Under the pieces are notes generated by a model. That model ran no database searches. It had not been told where the DNA came from and worked only from the letters and a program-made list of their open reading frames with translations. Below, in pieces: positions 11,076 to 21,073 of a stretch of 64,000 bases of DNA. Every line of letters starts with the position of its first letter. Position 1 is the stretch's first letter. The stretch spans positions 11,978,713 to 12,042,712 of the forward strand of contig OX621240.1 of the NCBI GenBank assembly GCA_951640165.1, written 5' to 3'. The DNA is from Pseudoips prasinana. Its lineage: Eukaryota > Arthropoda > Insecta > Lepidoptera > Nolidae. The position numbers and the translations under genes are program-made.

Positions 11076-11397
11076 GTTTAACTCGTAATATGTATTTAGA
11101 GATCTAGTTTTACTAGTTTAATAAAACTTTTACACTATACAGGTCAAGACATAAATTCTAACAAGAACTGGGTTAAAACATCAGGGACTACCACTGGTAT
11201 GTAACTGTCCACTCCCTTCTACAATACAACTTGTGTAAAGCTGTTACCGGAGAGGATAGTTATTACTTAATTTTATCTAGATCCGTGGACAAAAAATCAT
11301 GCGTACTTTTCTATTCAGAAATAAATCTAAATAACAACAAACACACAAAAATGCTCTATTTTATTCAAGTTAAAAATCTATCAACTGTATTATTATT

Positions 11398-11670
11398 GAA
11401 GTTATACTTCTTTTGGCGCGATGGAGAAAAATGATGAGAGTGATTTTTTACGATGCGCGCGCACACCGACACCAAAAAAATTAACAGCATGAAGTTAGTT
11501 CTAGGTGGTATGAAAATGTATGAGAAAGAATTTTTACGATGCGCGCGCATCGTAAAAATAACATCATGACGTTAGTTCTAGGTGGTATGAAAATTGATAA
11601 CTATGTTCAAGTTTTATATTAAGAAGTATAACTTCTAACGCGTGTACATAAGTACACACAAGTTTTTTTT
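11398..11670. mobile_element. MITE-3, copy 1 with internal duplication
   Basis: Starts with GAAGTTATACTTCTT and carries the inverse AAGAAGTATAACTTC at 11621-11635; similarity with the second copy (20830-21026) continues to the T-run at 11670. This copy contains an extra internal duplicate of about 85 bp, which creates a perfect 28-bp palindrome at 11533-11560 centred on GCGCGC. Confidence 0.75.
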
Positions 11671-11866
11671 TCTTTTATTTATTCATTTATTGTGATTATT
11701 ACACACAGTGTTGACCTTATGAATTAAAACAAAGTCTCACAAAATTATTAACAATCTTTAATAGCGCTGTTACAGTTATGTATACATTAAGATTTTATAT
11801 GGAAGACTATCGGCATTTTGGTATTTTTATAAACTTATATTTATTACATTTTTGCGTCACGTGTTT

Positions 11867-12445
11867 CATGTCATCATTATCATTATGAGCCTGGTATCGT
11901 TCACTGCTGGACATAGGCCTCCCTCAAAGGTTTCTATAACGATGCCATTTGGAGGGGTTTTGCCCTAGTCACCAAATTAGAGAATTGTCTACGAATAAGT
12001 TTAAAAGAATTATAAAAGTCAAATTGTGTAGCAGGGCATATTACAAAACTTCTGATTATTTAAGTGATAAAAGTGCTTGGGATTGAGATGTTCTGAGTCA
12101 ACACACATGATTGTAATTAATCTTAAGTTTATTTTATTTAAAAAAGGATTCCTACTGAGTTTACTGGCAGTGTTTCTCAGTAGCCGCCACGTAATGCACT
12201 GCACGGTAGGGTAAAAAAAAATATGACGATTCCACATAAATGTAAAATATTTACGGTATAAAGAATTTTTGACTTTGACTTTGACACCGCGCTTGGCATG
12301 CGAGTTGTTGACCGCAGTAAGGTGGTAGCTTGTACACAGGTGATGCTGTTGCCCGACTACTTGGTGAATCCCTTAGTTGCATTTTACGACACCCATGGGA
12401 TGTTATGGGATGACCATGTTATTCTCTCTAGGCTGGAAACTACAT
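11867..12445 (-). repeat. R3 retroposon, split by a nested insertion
   Basis: Left part 11867-11973 and right part 12286-12445 join cleanly when compared with the second R3 copy at 16232-16835. In sense (minus), its end reads TATGTCCAGCAGTGAACG followed by ATGATAATGATGACATG, related to the RTE 3' module. A 312-bp R6 element sits between the two parts. Confidence 0.65.
11974..12285 (+). repeat. R6 element inserted in R3, copy A
   Basis: Retroposon-like repeat with a TTTGAC-repeat tail. CACC occurs at both junctions (11970-11973 and 12285-12288), a likely short target-site duplication. Related copies lie at 22841 and 30165. The 72-codon minus frame inside is incidental. Confidence 0.65.
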
Positions 12446-12771
12446 GGGTACCTACGGTATTATTTATTATGTGGAAGTATTTTGATACTCATTTTTAAAT
12501 CAATTCAATAATAATAAATCAATGGGGCATAGATTTTTAAAATAAGTAAATTAAACTCTTTTTCACATTAGCAATATGGTGATTCGAGGATTGTCTAAAT
12601 GTTCGAAGATATGGTGGCATAAGTAATATCTAAATTTGTTCCAGGGGCCTAATAGATGTTTCTCGGATCTCGGATGAACTGAGTTCCACTATGGGTCCTT
12701 TAAAATGTATAGATTATTTTAAACAAACTTATTTAATTAATGTTTTTAAACTTGCGCGATTTGTACACATT
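12446..12771. other. No recognised feature
   Basis: AT-rich; no gene or repeat recognised. Confidence 0.4.
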
Positions 12772-13184
12772 TTTAACCGACTTCAAAAGGAGGAGGTTCT
12801 CAAGTTCACCGGTATTTTTTTATGTATGTACACCGATGACCAATAAAAAAAAATATAGTTTAGCCCATTAGTTTTCATTTTATGGACATTTTTGTATGAA
12901 AATTTTTGTTTATGTGGACGATGTAATTGTCTTTGGCACAGACGTTTTTAAAACTTAGCCAGTCTAGCTAGACTCATACTGTTCAAGTGTTTCTTGGCAT
13001 GAACATAAAGAACAGTTCAGACGACTAGCGTTTAATACTCGCGTATATGCTCGTTTTTGGAAAAGCATGTAGGTGCACGTTTTAGCACAAGCGCATTTTT
13101 TATGTACGTACACCGATTACGCTGAGGTTTATGAACCGATTTAGGTGATTCTTCTTTAGTTTGGTGCGGAATAGCTGCCATTTT
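12772..13184 (+). repeat. Interspersed repeat starting ACCGACTTCAAAAGGAGG, interrupted
   Basis: A block reading ACCGACTTCAAAAGGAGG with a following TTTTTATGTATGTACACCGA stops near 12840 and resumes near 13098 with TATGTACGTACACCGATTAC. The intervening 255 bp includes a short reverse-transcriptase-like box. The ACCGACTTCAAAA terminus also begins the foldback element at 14380. Confidence 0.45.
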
Positions 13185-13775
13185 TAGAGTTCGGTAACCA
13201 AATGGCAAAAAACGGAACGTCATGTCTGTCTGTCTGTATGTCACAGCCACTTTTTTCTGAAACTATAAGAACTATATTGTTGAAACTTGGTAAGCAAATG
13301 TATTCTGTAAACCGCGTTAAAATTTTGACTCAAAAAACGGAAAAACAAATTATAAATTTTGGGGGTTCCCGATACTTATAATATAGCTGAATTCAAAAAA
13401 AATATTTTCATCAAACCCATACATGTTAGGTATCTACGCATAGGTCTTCAAAAATGATATTGAGGTTTATAAAATCATTTTTTCTTAAGTGAATAGTTTG
13501 CGCGAGAGACACTTCAGAAGTGGAAAAATGAGTGTCCCACCCTGTAACTTCTAAAATAAGAGAATGATAAAACTAAAAAAAATATATGATGTACATTACC
13601 ATGCAAACTTCTACCGAAAATTGGTTTGAACAAGATCTAGTAAGTAGTTTTTTTAATGCGTCATAAATCGTAAACCGCAATTTACCTTCCATTCTATCAA
13701 CTCAAATACTTGCTGCTACGGAAAAAAACATTCCGCCTTTCACGGGCGAGTCCGACTCGAACTCTCTCAATGTCT
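13185..13775 (+). repeat. R4 repeat, copy 1
   Basis: About 590 bp sharing long, ordered similarity with 31386-31895: CTGTCTGTATGTCACAGCCA, GTTGAAACTTGGTAAG, CATCAAACCCATAC, TTGCGCGAGAGACACT, GATCTAGTAAGTAGT and, at the end, GGGCGAGTCCGACTCG. No protein coding was found. I recall this as a high-copy repeat type in moths and butterflies. Confidence 0.65.
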
Positions 13776-13787
13776 TAATCATCAATA

Positions 13788-14112
13788 CGACTAGGTCGTA
13801 TGTCTATGAGCCTTCTTCTCAGTACACTCGATGGCTAATGAATAAGACCTAGTCTAACAGCCCTCTGCCCAGCAGACTCATTAGCTAATCAATCATAAAT
13901 AAGACCTAGGCTATGAGCCGTCTGCTCAGAAGACTCGTTGGCTAATCGATCATTAATAAGACCTATTCTTCTTAGATTCATGCCTTCTGCTCAGCAGACT
14001 TGATGGCGATTCGATCATTAATAAGACCTAATCTATAAGCCCTCAGCACACAGACTCGTTAGCTAGATGGTTATAAATACGGCCTAACCTATGCGCTTGC
14101 TGTTCAGACTTT
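13788..14112 (+). repeat. Minisatellite, about 57-bp unit, six copies
   Basis: Successive units share TAAGACCTA, CTATGAGCC, CTGCTCAGCAGACTCG and TAGCTAATC with substitutions and small indels; one unit is longer (65 bp). The array follows directly on R4. Confidence 0.75.
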
Positions 14113-14379
14113 CATGAATCTTAGCGAGTCTAGACTCGTACTGTGCAAGTTTTCTTAGAGTGAACGTAATTTTATGTAGGTTTTCTTACTTTACAAACGA
14201 CGTTTCGATCATACACTGTCTCACAAGAACGTGAAAAAGAGTTTCGAGCAACATTTTTTCGGAGGATATTTCTTTTTTCCGTTCTCGTTAGTTGGGACCT
14301 ATAGTTTTGGCGCGTGGCACCTTTTGTAGTGCTACCCATAGCAGAGCTAGACTCTAAAAAGTAACAAATAAAAAAAAAT

Positions 14380-15061
14380 CGTTTAAAAAAACCGACTTCA
14401 AAAACTAAAAAGTATAAAAAAAATATCTTAATAAAGATTCAATTTAATACATCTGCAAACGTAATACCTTTAATATTAATGAAATACTATAATTTGTATG
14501 TGCTACTTATTGATAGGTTTGAAGTCGGTGCCAAGCCCTAAGCAAAATACAAGTTAATATTACATACAGCTTTCATACTTTGTGATGAAATTCCTACACT
14601 ACAGGTTATAAAGAACAATGTGAATTAATATGAAACTGTATCATAAAAATATATTTAATATTAATAACTGAATGAGTTACTATAGTTATAATAAATCTAT
14701 ATTATGCGTATATATGAATATATTTGGCCCTGAAAAACAAACAGCTAAATTATTAATTGGGAGACAACGCTTCAAAATTTTACTATATTGCGAGACGACC
14801 GTCAACGACGACGTCTGCCCGCATGGGTTGTTGTGTAGAAATTCGAAGCTATCCCGCTGAAAGTAACGCGCGGCGAGTGCGGTACCTGCTATTACATTTG
14901 GATTGGCACCGACTTCAAACCTATCAATAGATAGCACATACAAATTATAGTATTTCATTAATATTAAAGGTATTACGTTTGCATAAGAGATGTATTAAAT
15001 TGAATCTTTATTAAGATATTTTTTTTATACTTTTTAGTTTTTGAAATCGGTTTTTTAAACG
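14380..15061. mobile_element. Foldback element with about 155-bp inverted arms
   Basis: Arms 14380-14532 and 14905-15061 are nearly perfect inverse complements (CGTTTAAAAAAACCG outside, AGGTTTGAAGTCGGTGCC inside), separated by 372 bp. The spacer holds a 90-codon minus-strand frame (14686-14958, partly in the right arm) with no recognisable transposase motif. It is probably a non-autonomous DNA element. Confidence 0.75.
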
Positions 15062-15076
15062 AGGTTTTTTTTATTA

Positions 15077-15290
15077 TATATTGTGGACACACAAGACAAA
15101 CATACAAGAAAAATATCAAGACCATTAGAGGGTAGATACCGAAGCCCGAGCTTCACGGGAGCACGCTGCCGAGCCACACCAGTCGACCCGTGACCACAGC
15201 TGGTGCAATCCATACCGAAACGTCGGGTAACCTATAGGTAATGATTTGCCTTAAATCGTTATCGCGATTGAGACCCGTGTCCACAATATA
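15077..15290. mobile_element. MITE-4 candidate with 14-bp inverted ends
   Basis: TATATTGTGGACAC at the left and GTGTCCACAATATA at the right match exactly. The right 80 bp, containing CCGAAACGTCGGGTAACC, recurs at 39727-39805. That other copy behaves like the 3' end of a retroposon, so the inverted ends could be secondary. Confidence 0.45.
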
Positions 15291-15649
15291 TAAAAAACTA
15301 TTTAAAAAAAGAAGTAATTTCTCTGCAAAAAATCTTCTGTTATACTTATGCAAATGACTTGCCTGCTCTGAGAGTATTAAATTGCTGTTGTAAGTGTTTA
15401 ACGTCAGCCTAGCTTTAATGAGATAATAAAATAGCATTTACCTAAATTTATCTAATAAACTTTCGGGAATTTAAGAACCTCCGGACAAATATAGTCGAGA
15501 TAAAGAGCTCCCTACGTGTTTAGTTGCTCGATAGGAGTCAGTTGGGACCTCTCCGGGCGTAGAAGGCCGACAAATCGATGTTCCTACGTGATTTGTTGCT
15601 AAAGAGAAGTCACTTGGCTATGTGGCTAGTGGCCATAAAGAATATTGCC

Positions 15650-15786
15650 ATCCCATCTCAACCCGTGGGGGACGTAGAAGACGTCCTGACGGAATATAAG
15701 TAAGTAAGTAAGTATGGCATATCCCGCCATTCTTGGGAGAGGCTCTTGTCCAGCAGTGGACGTCATTTGGCTGACATGATGAGATT
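15650..15786 (+). repeat. R1 retroposon, 3' part
   Basis: Carries CATCTCAACCCGTGGGGG and the terminal module CTTGTCCAGCAGTGGACG with GGCTGACATGATGA. The middle is replaced by a TAAGTAAGTAAG run. Upstream, CTACGTG-TTTGTTGCT occurs twice (15513 and 15584 areas). Confidence 0.55.
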
Positions 15787-16231
15787 GATACATTCTGGTA
15801 GCTAGCAGTAAGTGGCCATACTAGGAGCTGCCTCCAAAAAAGTATAACACTCCACTAGAGGACCTATTATTAACTTGATTATGGATTTACTTCCATGAAA
15901 AATTTAAATTTCAAGTCCTTTCTATTTCCATCTATGTTAATAGATGTAAATATATAATTTCGTATCTTTTTATTTTCACTTAAATTTATTTCTTTTATTT
16001 CCAAATGGAGATATTAATTCTTCATTCAAATAAATGTAAAGTTAACTACAACACCCACGACTGTAAAGACGAAGAAAGAATAATTATTAGTCGCAAGCAA
16101 CATGGTAAAGCGCTTTCTAAAAAATAATTTCACCATTCCTACTCTTATTTTCTTACTTAACATCCATATATCATCAGGCATTTATTTGAATATAAAATAA
16201 TAAATATCTTGAGACATGTATTAGATACATT

Positions 16232-16835
16232 ATAATCATCAGCCTGGTATCGTCCACTGCTGCCGATAGACCTCTACTAACGCTACGTCCTAGGTAGGCG
16301 GTTCAAAGTGAACGCGATTATGAAGCGGTGACACGCGAATTCAATGCGATGCGGTGCGACGCGGTGGCGGTGTCCCAGCGAATTGTCTCGCGCAGCCGCC
16401 ATCGACGCCGCAAAACACGACGGCACCACATCCTGTTCGCGCGAAAATATCAAGCCAACTGATCGCGTTCGCTTCATTTCGCGCCGCTCCGCACCGCGTT
16501 TTGTCACGTAGGACACTTGAATAGGTTTCGACTGTTTGTTTTTTTCGCGCCGCGCCGCTTCGCATTCGCGTCTAGATTGCTCATGCAGGACGTCGCGTAA
16601 CGGTTATTATAACGTTGAAATCTGGACGGGTTTGCCGTAGTCACCGCACTTGGCATGCGAGTTGGCAACCACAGTTAGGTGGTACTCAGATGGCGCTGCT
16701 GATCGACTACCTGGTGTATCCCTTAGTCGCCTTTTACGACACCCACAGGATGATATTAAGTGGCCCTGATATTCTTGTTAGGTTGGCACCACAAGGCCAT
16801 GTCGGTAAGGCCACGTGCCATCTGATCCCGAACTA
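16232..16835 (-). repeat. R3 retroposon, split by a GC-rich insertion
   Basis: Left part 16232-16282 and right part 16603-16835 together match the reconstructed R3 at 11867-12445, for example GCCGTAGTCACCGCACTTGG and TACGACACCCA. Confidence 0.55.
16283..16602. mobile_element. GC-rich, CpG-dense insertion (MITE-like)
   Basis: About 320 bp rich in CGCGCC, GCGACG and TCGCGC words in an otherwise AT-rich region. Its ends are imperfect inverses: CTAACGCTACGTCCT at the left against an inverse reading GTTACGCGACGTCCT at the right. Overlapping minus-strand frames of 74 and 77 codons look like by-products of the CpG words rather than genes. Confidence 0.5.
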
Positions 16836-17037
16836 GATAGAGCCCGTACTATGCTAACCAGATAACTCATAAACGTGTTTATATATTTCTAAATAGATAC
16901 ATATATCATCAGGCGTTAATTTGAATCAATAAAAAATAAATATCTTGGGACATCTAATACACTAACATCTGAGCCCAAACTAGACAGAGCTTGTACTATG
17001 GCAACCAGACAACTCATAAACATTCTTATATTTATTA
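16836..17037 (-). repeat. SINE-D tail fragments
   Basis: Two partial minus-strand copies of the SINE core (GATCCCGAACTAGA...GAGCCCGTACTATG and GAGCTTGTACTATGGCAACC) with AT-rich sequence between them. Confidence 0.5.
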
Positions 17038-17352
17038 CTAGCCGTGCCCCGTGGTTTCACCCGCGTTAAACTTTATAAATTATCACAGCTCCTCCCCTGT
17101 AGGTGATAGCGTGATAATATGTAGCCTATATGTGGAGCCGACCTCTTAGTAATATTCGTGGAAAATTTGAAGTAAATCCATGCAGTACTTCTTGAGTTTA
17201 GCCCGGAGATACATACAGACAAACAGACAAAAATTCAAAAAATTATATTTTTGGATTTGATATCGATTGTAGATCACGGCACTAGTATCTTTTTAAAAAA
17301 ATATATTAAATTTACAGTTTTGACTTTCCTACGATTTTATTATTTGTATAGA
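17038..17352 (-). mobile_element. Non-autonomous Helitron-like element (Hel-2), copy
   Basis: Read on the minus strand: 5' TCTATACAAATAATAAAATC, 3' end TAACGCGGGTGAAACCAC with a GC hairpin a few bases before CTAG. Sister copies lie at 23789, 24103 and 44281. No open frame. Confidence 0.75.
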
Positions 17353-17379
17353 TATTTCTATATTGCTGCTATTACTATT

Positions 17380-17607
17380 ATTTAGAATATATAATGTATT
17401 TTAAGTTACTGTTACTTAGTCTAGTTATATGGTATAACGGCGGGAGGGCCCTGGTGACCTGGTACACACATACAGGTATTTATAACCTAAATCAGGCACC
17501 AGTCTCTCACAAAGTTTTATTATATACAAGAATGTATTAAACTATGTATGTTGTTAAGACCTAACTTTGTGTTGAGAGAATAAATATATCTTATTATTAT
17601 TATTATC
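17380..17607 (+). repeat. Retroposon-like 3' end with ATT tail
   Basis: A mixed-composition block containing GGCGGGAGGGCCCTGG and GAATAAATATATC followed by (TTA)n. This looks like a retroposon 3' end, but no second copy was recognised. Confidence 0.3.
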
Positions 17608-17608
17608 A

Positions 17609-17739
17609 TTCTATATAAATACTCAGACACAGAAATAATAATTGTGCTTGTGAAACCAAGATTTTACCGGAATAGGAATTGAACTAACGACCTCTGGCTT
17701 AGCAGTCAGGGTCACTAACCGCTAGACCAACAGGGCAAT
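17609..17739 (-). repeat. SINE-D head and body fragment
   Basis: Minus-strand head GGTCTAGCGGTTAGTGACCC with the B-box region TTCAATTCC, then GTTTCACAAGCACAATTATT. Confidence 0.65.
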
Positions 17740-18025
17740 CACATTTTTATCCTCATATTTTTATCTCAACATAACATTATGATTTTACAACCACTATAAG
17801 TTATAACTCAATAGTACTGTTAAGAATACTAATTCAAAATGTAATTATAACCCGAGTGGGGTGTTGGGAACTAATTATGTTATACTGAGTGCCTGAAGCA
17901 CGTTTTTATTATTTTTAGTTATATTTTCCTTTGGTATGTGAAGATGTGAAGTAGACAATTTTGTAGGTATCTTTATAAAATAATACTAAATTATAACGGT
18001 AACACAGAATATATAAATTTAAAAC

Positions 18026-18130
18026 AGTAGTGGGTTCGATCCCCAGTCAGGACATATATAATATATGATAATTTTTGTGCGATGAGCACGATCAGTGGTT
18101 CTGTCTGGGTTATCTTTCTATTTTATGCAT
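18026..18130 (+). repeat. tRNA-derived SINE fragment
   Basis: Starts at a B box (GTGGGTTCGATCCCCAGTCA) and continues with GAGCACGATCAGTGGTTCTG. The A-box half is missing. Confidence 0.5.
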
Positions 18131-18138
18131 GTATTTTA

Positions 18139-18373
18139 GGCTGATTTCAGAGTGACGCGCGCGGCACGCGCCGGAGGCCAGCACGTCTCAACAGCGGCGC
18201 GTGCGAGACGCGTCACTCTGAAACGCTAGCTGCCAGTAGAGGAGCTCGGGCAGCGCTGGCCGACGGCGCGCGTGTCACCGGCGGCGCGTTAGAACTGCGT
18301 GACTGTGAAACGCATCTACTATCTAGTTTAATTGTAAGCGGCGCCGCTCGTCGGTGCGACTCTGAAATCAGCC
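18139..18373. mobile_element. GC-rich MITE, Harbinger-like
   Basis: 235 bp with exact 15-bp terminal inverted repeats (GGCTGATTTCAGAGT and inverse) flanked on both sides by TTA (18136-18138 and 18374-18376). A 3-bp TTA/TAA duplication and G-rich termini are typical of the PIF/Harbinger superfamily. The interior is rich in GCGCGC words. Confidence 0.75.
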
Positions 18374-18523
18374 TTAGTTACTACAGAAACATAACATAGA
18401 ATTGACTTAAGTATTCAGATGATTTGCATGATTACAAACATAGGAAAAACTTAAATATAATTCTTAGGAATAGAATTAAAGTTCCCAAACTCAAGTAGTT
18501 TCTTATATTCGCTGAATGGCTGA

Positions 18524-19140
18524 CTGGTCTGTTGGTCTAGTGGTAAGTGACCTGGACTTCTCAGCCAAAGTCATAGGTTCGATTCCCAACCACCTTTGAG
18601 TGATGAGCACGATTATTTGTTTTGTATCTGGGTGTGATTTATATGTCATATGGGTGGCCTCGTTGGTCTAGCGGTAGCGTGTTCACCCGCAGAGAATGAG
18701 GTCCTGGGTTCAAATCCCGGGTCGGGCCCAAAGTGATTTTGGGACTTTTCTGCAAAGAGAAAAATTTCTCACCATCAGTCCGAAGTCTGGGAGTTGGCGG
18801 TATTATACCCCCGTGCCTCGGAGAGCACGTAAAGCCGGCGGTTCTGCACCTGACCTCTTTCCGGTCGTGTCACTAGGCGTCCCATCGGACCATGAGAGTG
18901 ATGGAATTTTGCGCACACACTTGAGCACTATAATATGTCCCGCGTAGATGCCTAATCTCTATTGAGACTGGCCGCCGTGGCCAAAATTCAGCTAGGAGGA
19001 CATTATTATTATATGGGTGTGATGTATTTAGAAATATTTAAGTATGTTTATCAATTGTCTGGTTGCCATATTGAAGGCTTTGCCTAGTTTGGGATGAGAT
19101 GGCAGTGTGTTAGTTATGGTCCCAAGATATTTATCTTACC
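18524..19140 (+). repeat. SINE-D, split by a SINE-A insertion
   Basis: Head GGTCTAGTGGTAAGTGACC and B box GGTTCGATTCCC, then GAGCACGATTATTTGTTTTG; the copy is interrupted at 18656 and resumes at 19011 with the common SINE core (CTGGTTGCCATA, TTTGGGATGAGATGGC). Confidence 0.75.
18657..19010 (+). repeat. SINE-A, complete copy
   Basis: Reference copy of the family, 354 bp. tRNA-like head: A box TTGGTCTAGCGG, B box GGTTCAAATCC, closing GGGTCGGGCCC; body with CCGAAGTCTGGGAGTTGGCG and GACCTCTTTCCGGTCGTG; end GGCTAGGAGGACA-(TTA)n read in this copy as AGCTAGGAGGACATTATTATT. The target-site duplication ATATGGGTG is at 18648-18656 and 19011-19019. Transcription by RNA polymerase III from the internal boxes is expected for this class. 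Confidence 0.88.
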
Positions 19141-20099
19141 AAAAAAATGGCCTTTTGAAATGGGTTATATTGAGATTTTTTATCTAAGCAGGTTTTTGTA
19201 TTAATGGTCTTACTGATGTATACAAATACAATTTTTGTCGTCAGTTCCCTTCAGACTTCCTTGTGGAAATCTTACATAGAATCGACTCCTACATTGAAAG
19301 TAATCACGGTGAATTCCACAGTCATTAAGAAGTCGATTAGGTTTGGTACAACCGTATTTCAGAAGTCATGCCCACAAATAGGGGCTTACGTGCAATTTGG
19401 TAGTACGTACGTGCTTCTAATGCTTACGGTTTCGTTGCGTAGAAATATTTTTCTATACTAAGCTTTAGATTGGTGTGGTAATTGATCAAAAATTATATTC
19501 TATTCAAAATGTCTCTCTTTTTGATAATTTTAACTGAACTGTTCTCGAAGTGGTCGACAAGGGAATATAGCTCAATATTCAGCCAAAGGGGTCAGCGTTG
19601 CCCAATTTTGGGAAGATAGAATATAATTCTTACCATCGACACGATAAGAAGAAGAAGCTCAATATTACAGAATATACTGTTGAAAGAAGTAGAGTCGTGT
19701 GCGTAGGTAAGAGTGCCATGCAGAGGTCATCAATGAATATCGCAAGCGTCATAGACGGTTTAATGTAGTGATAATAATAATTTTAAAATGAAAAACTTGT
19801 TAGTTTTACTCTCAGTAACTTTGAACAAGCTTGTCACGAAGTTTCAACTAGCTAGCTGCCATGCACGTTATAGGTGACTCACGTAGCATTATGTAGATGA
19901 CGTAGCATCGTAGCAGATCAAGCGTGGTAGCAGACGTAGCATCTCGGTAGAAGTAAGCCTATATTGCTGATCATCGTGATCGTGATTCAAATAGATGAAG
20001 GTTAAAAATTACTAAATCATTTGTTCAATTGGCTTACATGACCACATATGACGTCATAGCCTCCCTGGTCATGTCCTGGAGACCTGTTCCATTGGATTT
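19141..20099. other. Mostly unrecognised sequence; possible coding relic
   Basis: A frame open from the acceptor-like AAGCAG at 19187-19192 to a stop near 19330 has protein-like composition (Phe, Arg, Leu, Asp rich) but no domain I can name. The rest shows repeated GTAGCAT/CGTAGCA words near 19880-19950 and nothing else. Confidence 0.3.
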
Positions 20100-20217
20100 T
20101 AAGGAGTACGGAGGGTACCAGTAATTGCGCACACACTCCTGCACTGTAATATGTCATGCATAGATGGCTGGCCGTCGAAATTGGCTGCGGTAGTTGAAAT
20201 TCGGCCAGGAGGACTAT
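20100..20217 (+). repeat. SINE-A 3' end
   Basis: Shows GCGCACACACTCCTGCACTG and TTCGGCCAGGAGGACTATTA, equivalent to the end of the complete copy. Confidence 0.65.
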
Positions 20218-20250
20218 TATTAAATAGTGCCACCGTTCACCGCTACCCAG

Positions 20251-20377
20251 GTACACACGGCTACATATCAAGCTGTACATTTCCAATATAAGCTGACCTC
20301 TCATTGTATGGAAATCCTATACAACGCGAAATCAGCTTATACTGGAAATGTATAGCTTGTTGTGTAGCCGTGTGTAC
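20251..20377. mobile_element. MITE-2, 127-bp hairpin element, copy 2
   Basis: Same length and ends as 10949-11075, with about a dozen substitutions. GTAC closes both ends. Confidence 0.85.
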
Positions 20378-20829
20378 CACGTGTAGCATAGTTTCAATGT
20401 TGATAAATAACAACGAAGTTTCTATATAAAAATGATTTTAAGAAAGAGCAATTCAGTATAATATTTGAAAACAAACACAATATCAGATTTGTTTTGACTA
20501 TAAAAGCTCTGAAACTACTTTCACTTGTTTGACGGTTCACGATATTGGAACTCTTGACGTTCTATTCAAAACCAGTTGTGTGCTGAACTTTTTGTTGAAT
20601 ATGCTACACGGGGATACACTCTGACCTCTATAGCATCTATATTGTATAAGCAGTCAGATTTCGTAGTGCAACTATATCTAATATACTACGGCTACTTTGA
20701 CCATAATTATCGGATTCAGATCGGTTGAGTGGGCAAATACGCTAAGACTGTTAGCACGGACGAATACCTCTATACACCTAGGAGTAGAAAGATTCTATAT
20801 CCTTTGCCAAAAGTTTTATTCAGATTTTT

Positions 20830-21026
20830 GAAGTTATACTTCTTTTGGCGCGATGGAGAAAAATGATGAGAGTGAATTTTTACAATGCGCGCGCACACCG
20901 ACACCAAAAAATTTAACAGCATGACGTTAGTTCTAGGTGGTATGAAAATTGATAACTATGTTCAAGTTGTATATTAAGAAGTATAACTTCTAACGCATGT
21001 ACATAAGTACACACAAGTTTTTTTTT
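20830..21026. mobile_element. MITE-3, copy 2
   Basis: Carries GAAGTTATACTTCTT and, at 20976-20990, AAGAAGTATAACTTC. It lacks the internal duplication of the first copy, so it probably represents the original form. Confidence 0.75.
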
Positions 21027-21073
21027 TAACTTGTAGACTAATGTTAGAAAATTTAAGGAAAAGAATTTTCCCT

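Noticed and set aside
13788..14112. CRISPR array
   Set aside because: The units are diverged tandem repeats without unique spacers, and the DNA is animal.
16283..16602. Arg-rich frames on the minus strand
   Set aside because: They follow from the CpG-dense composition of an inserted element and overlap each other in two frames.
18657..18728. tRNA gene
   Set aside because: The A and B boxes are present, but the sequence continues into a SINE body and occurs in several copies with the same body; no cloverleaf free of that context was found. The same applies to the heads of SINE-B, C, D and E.
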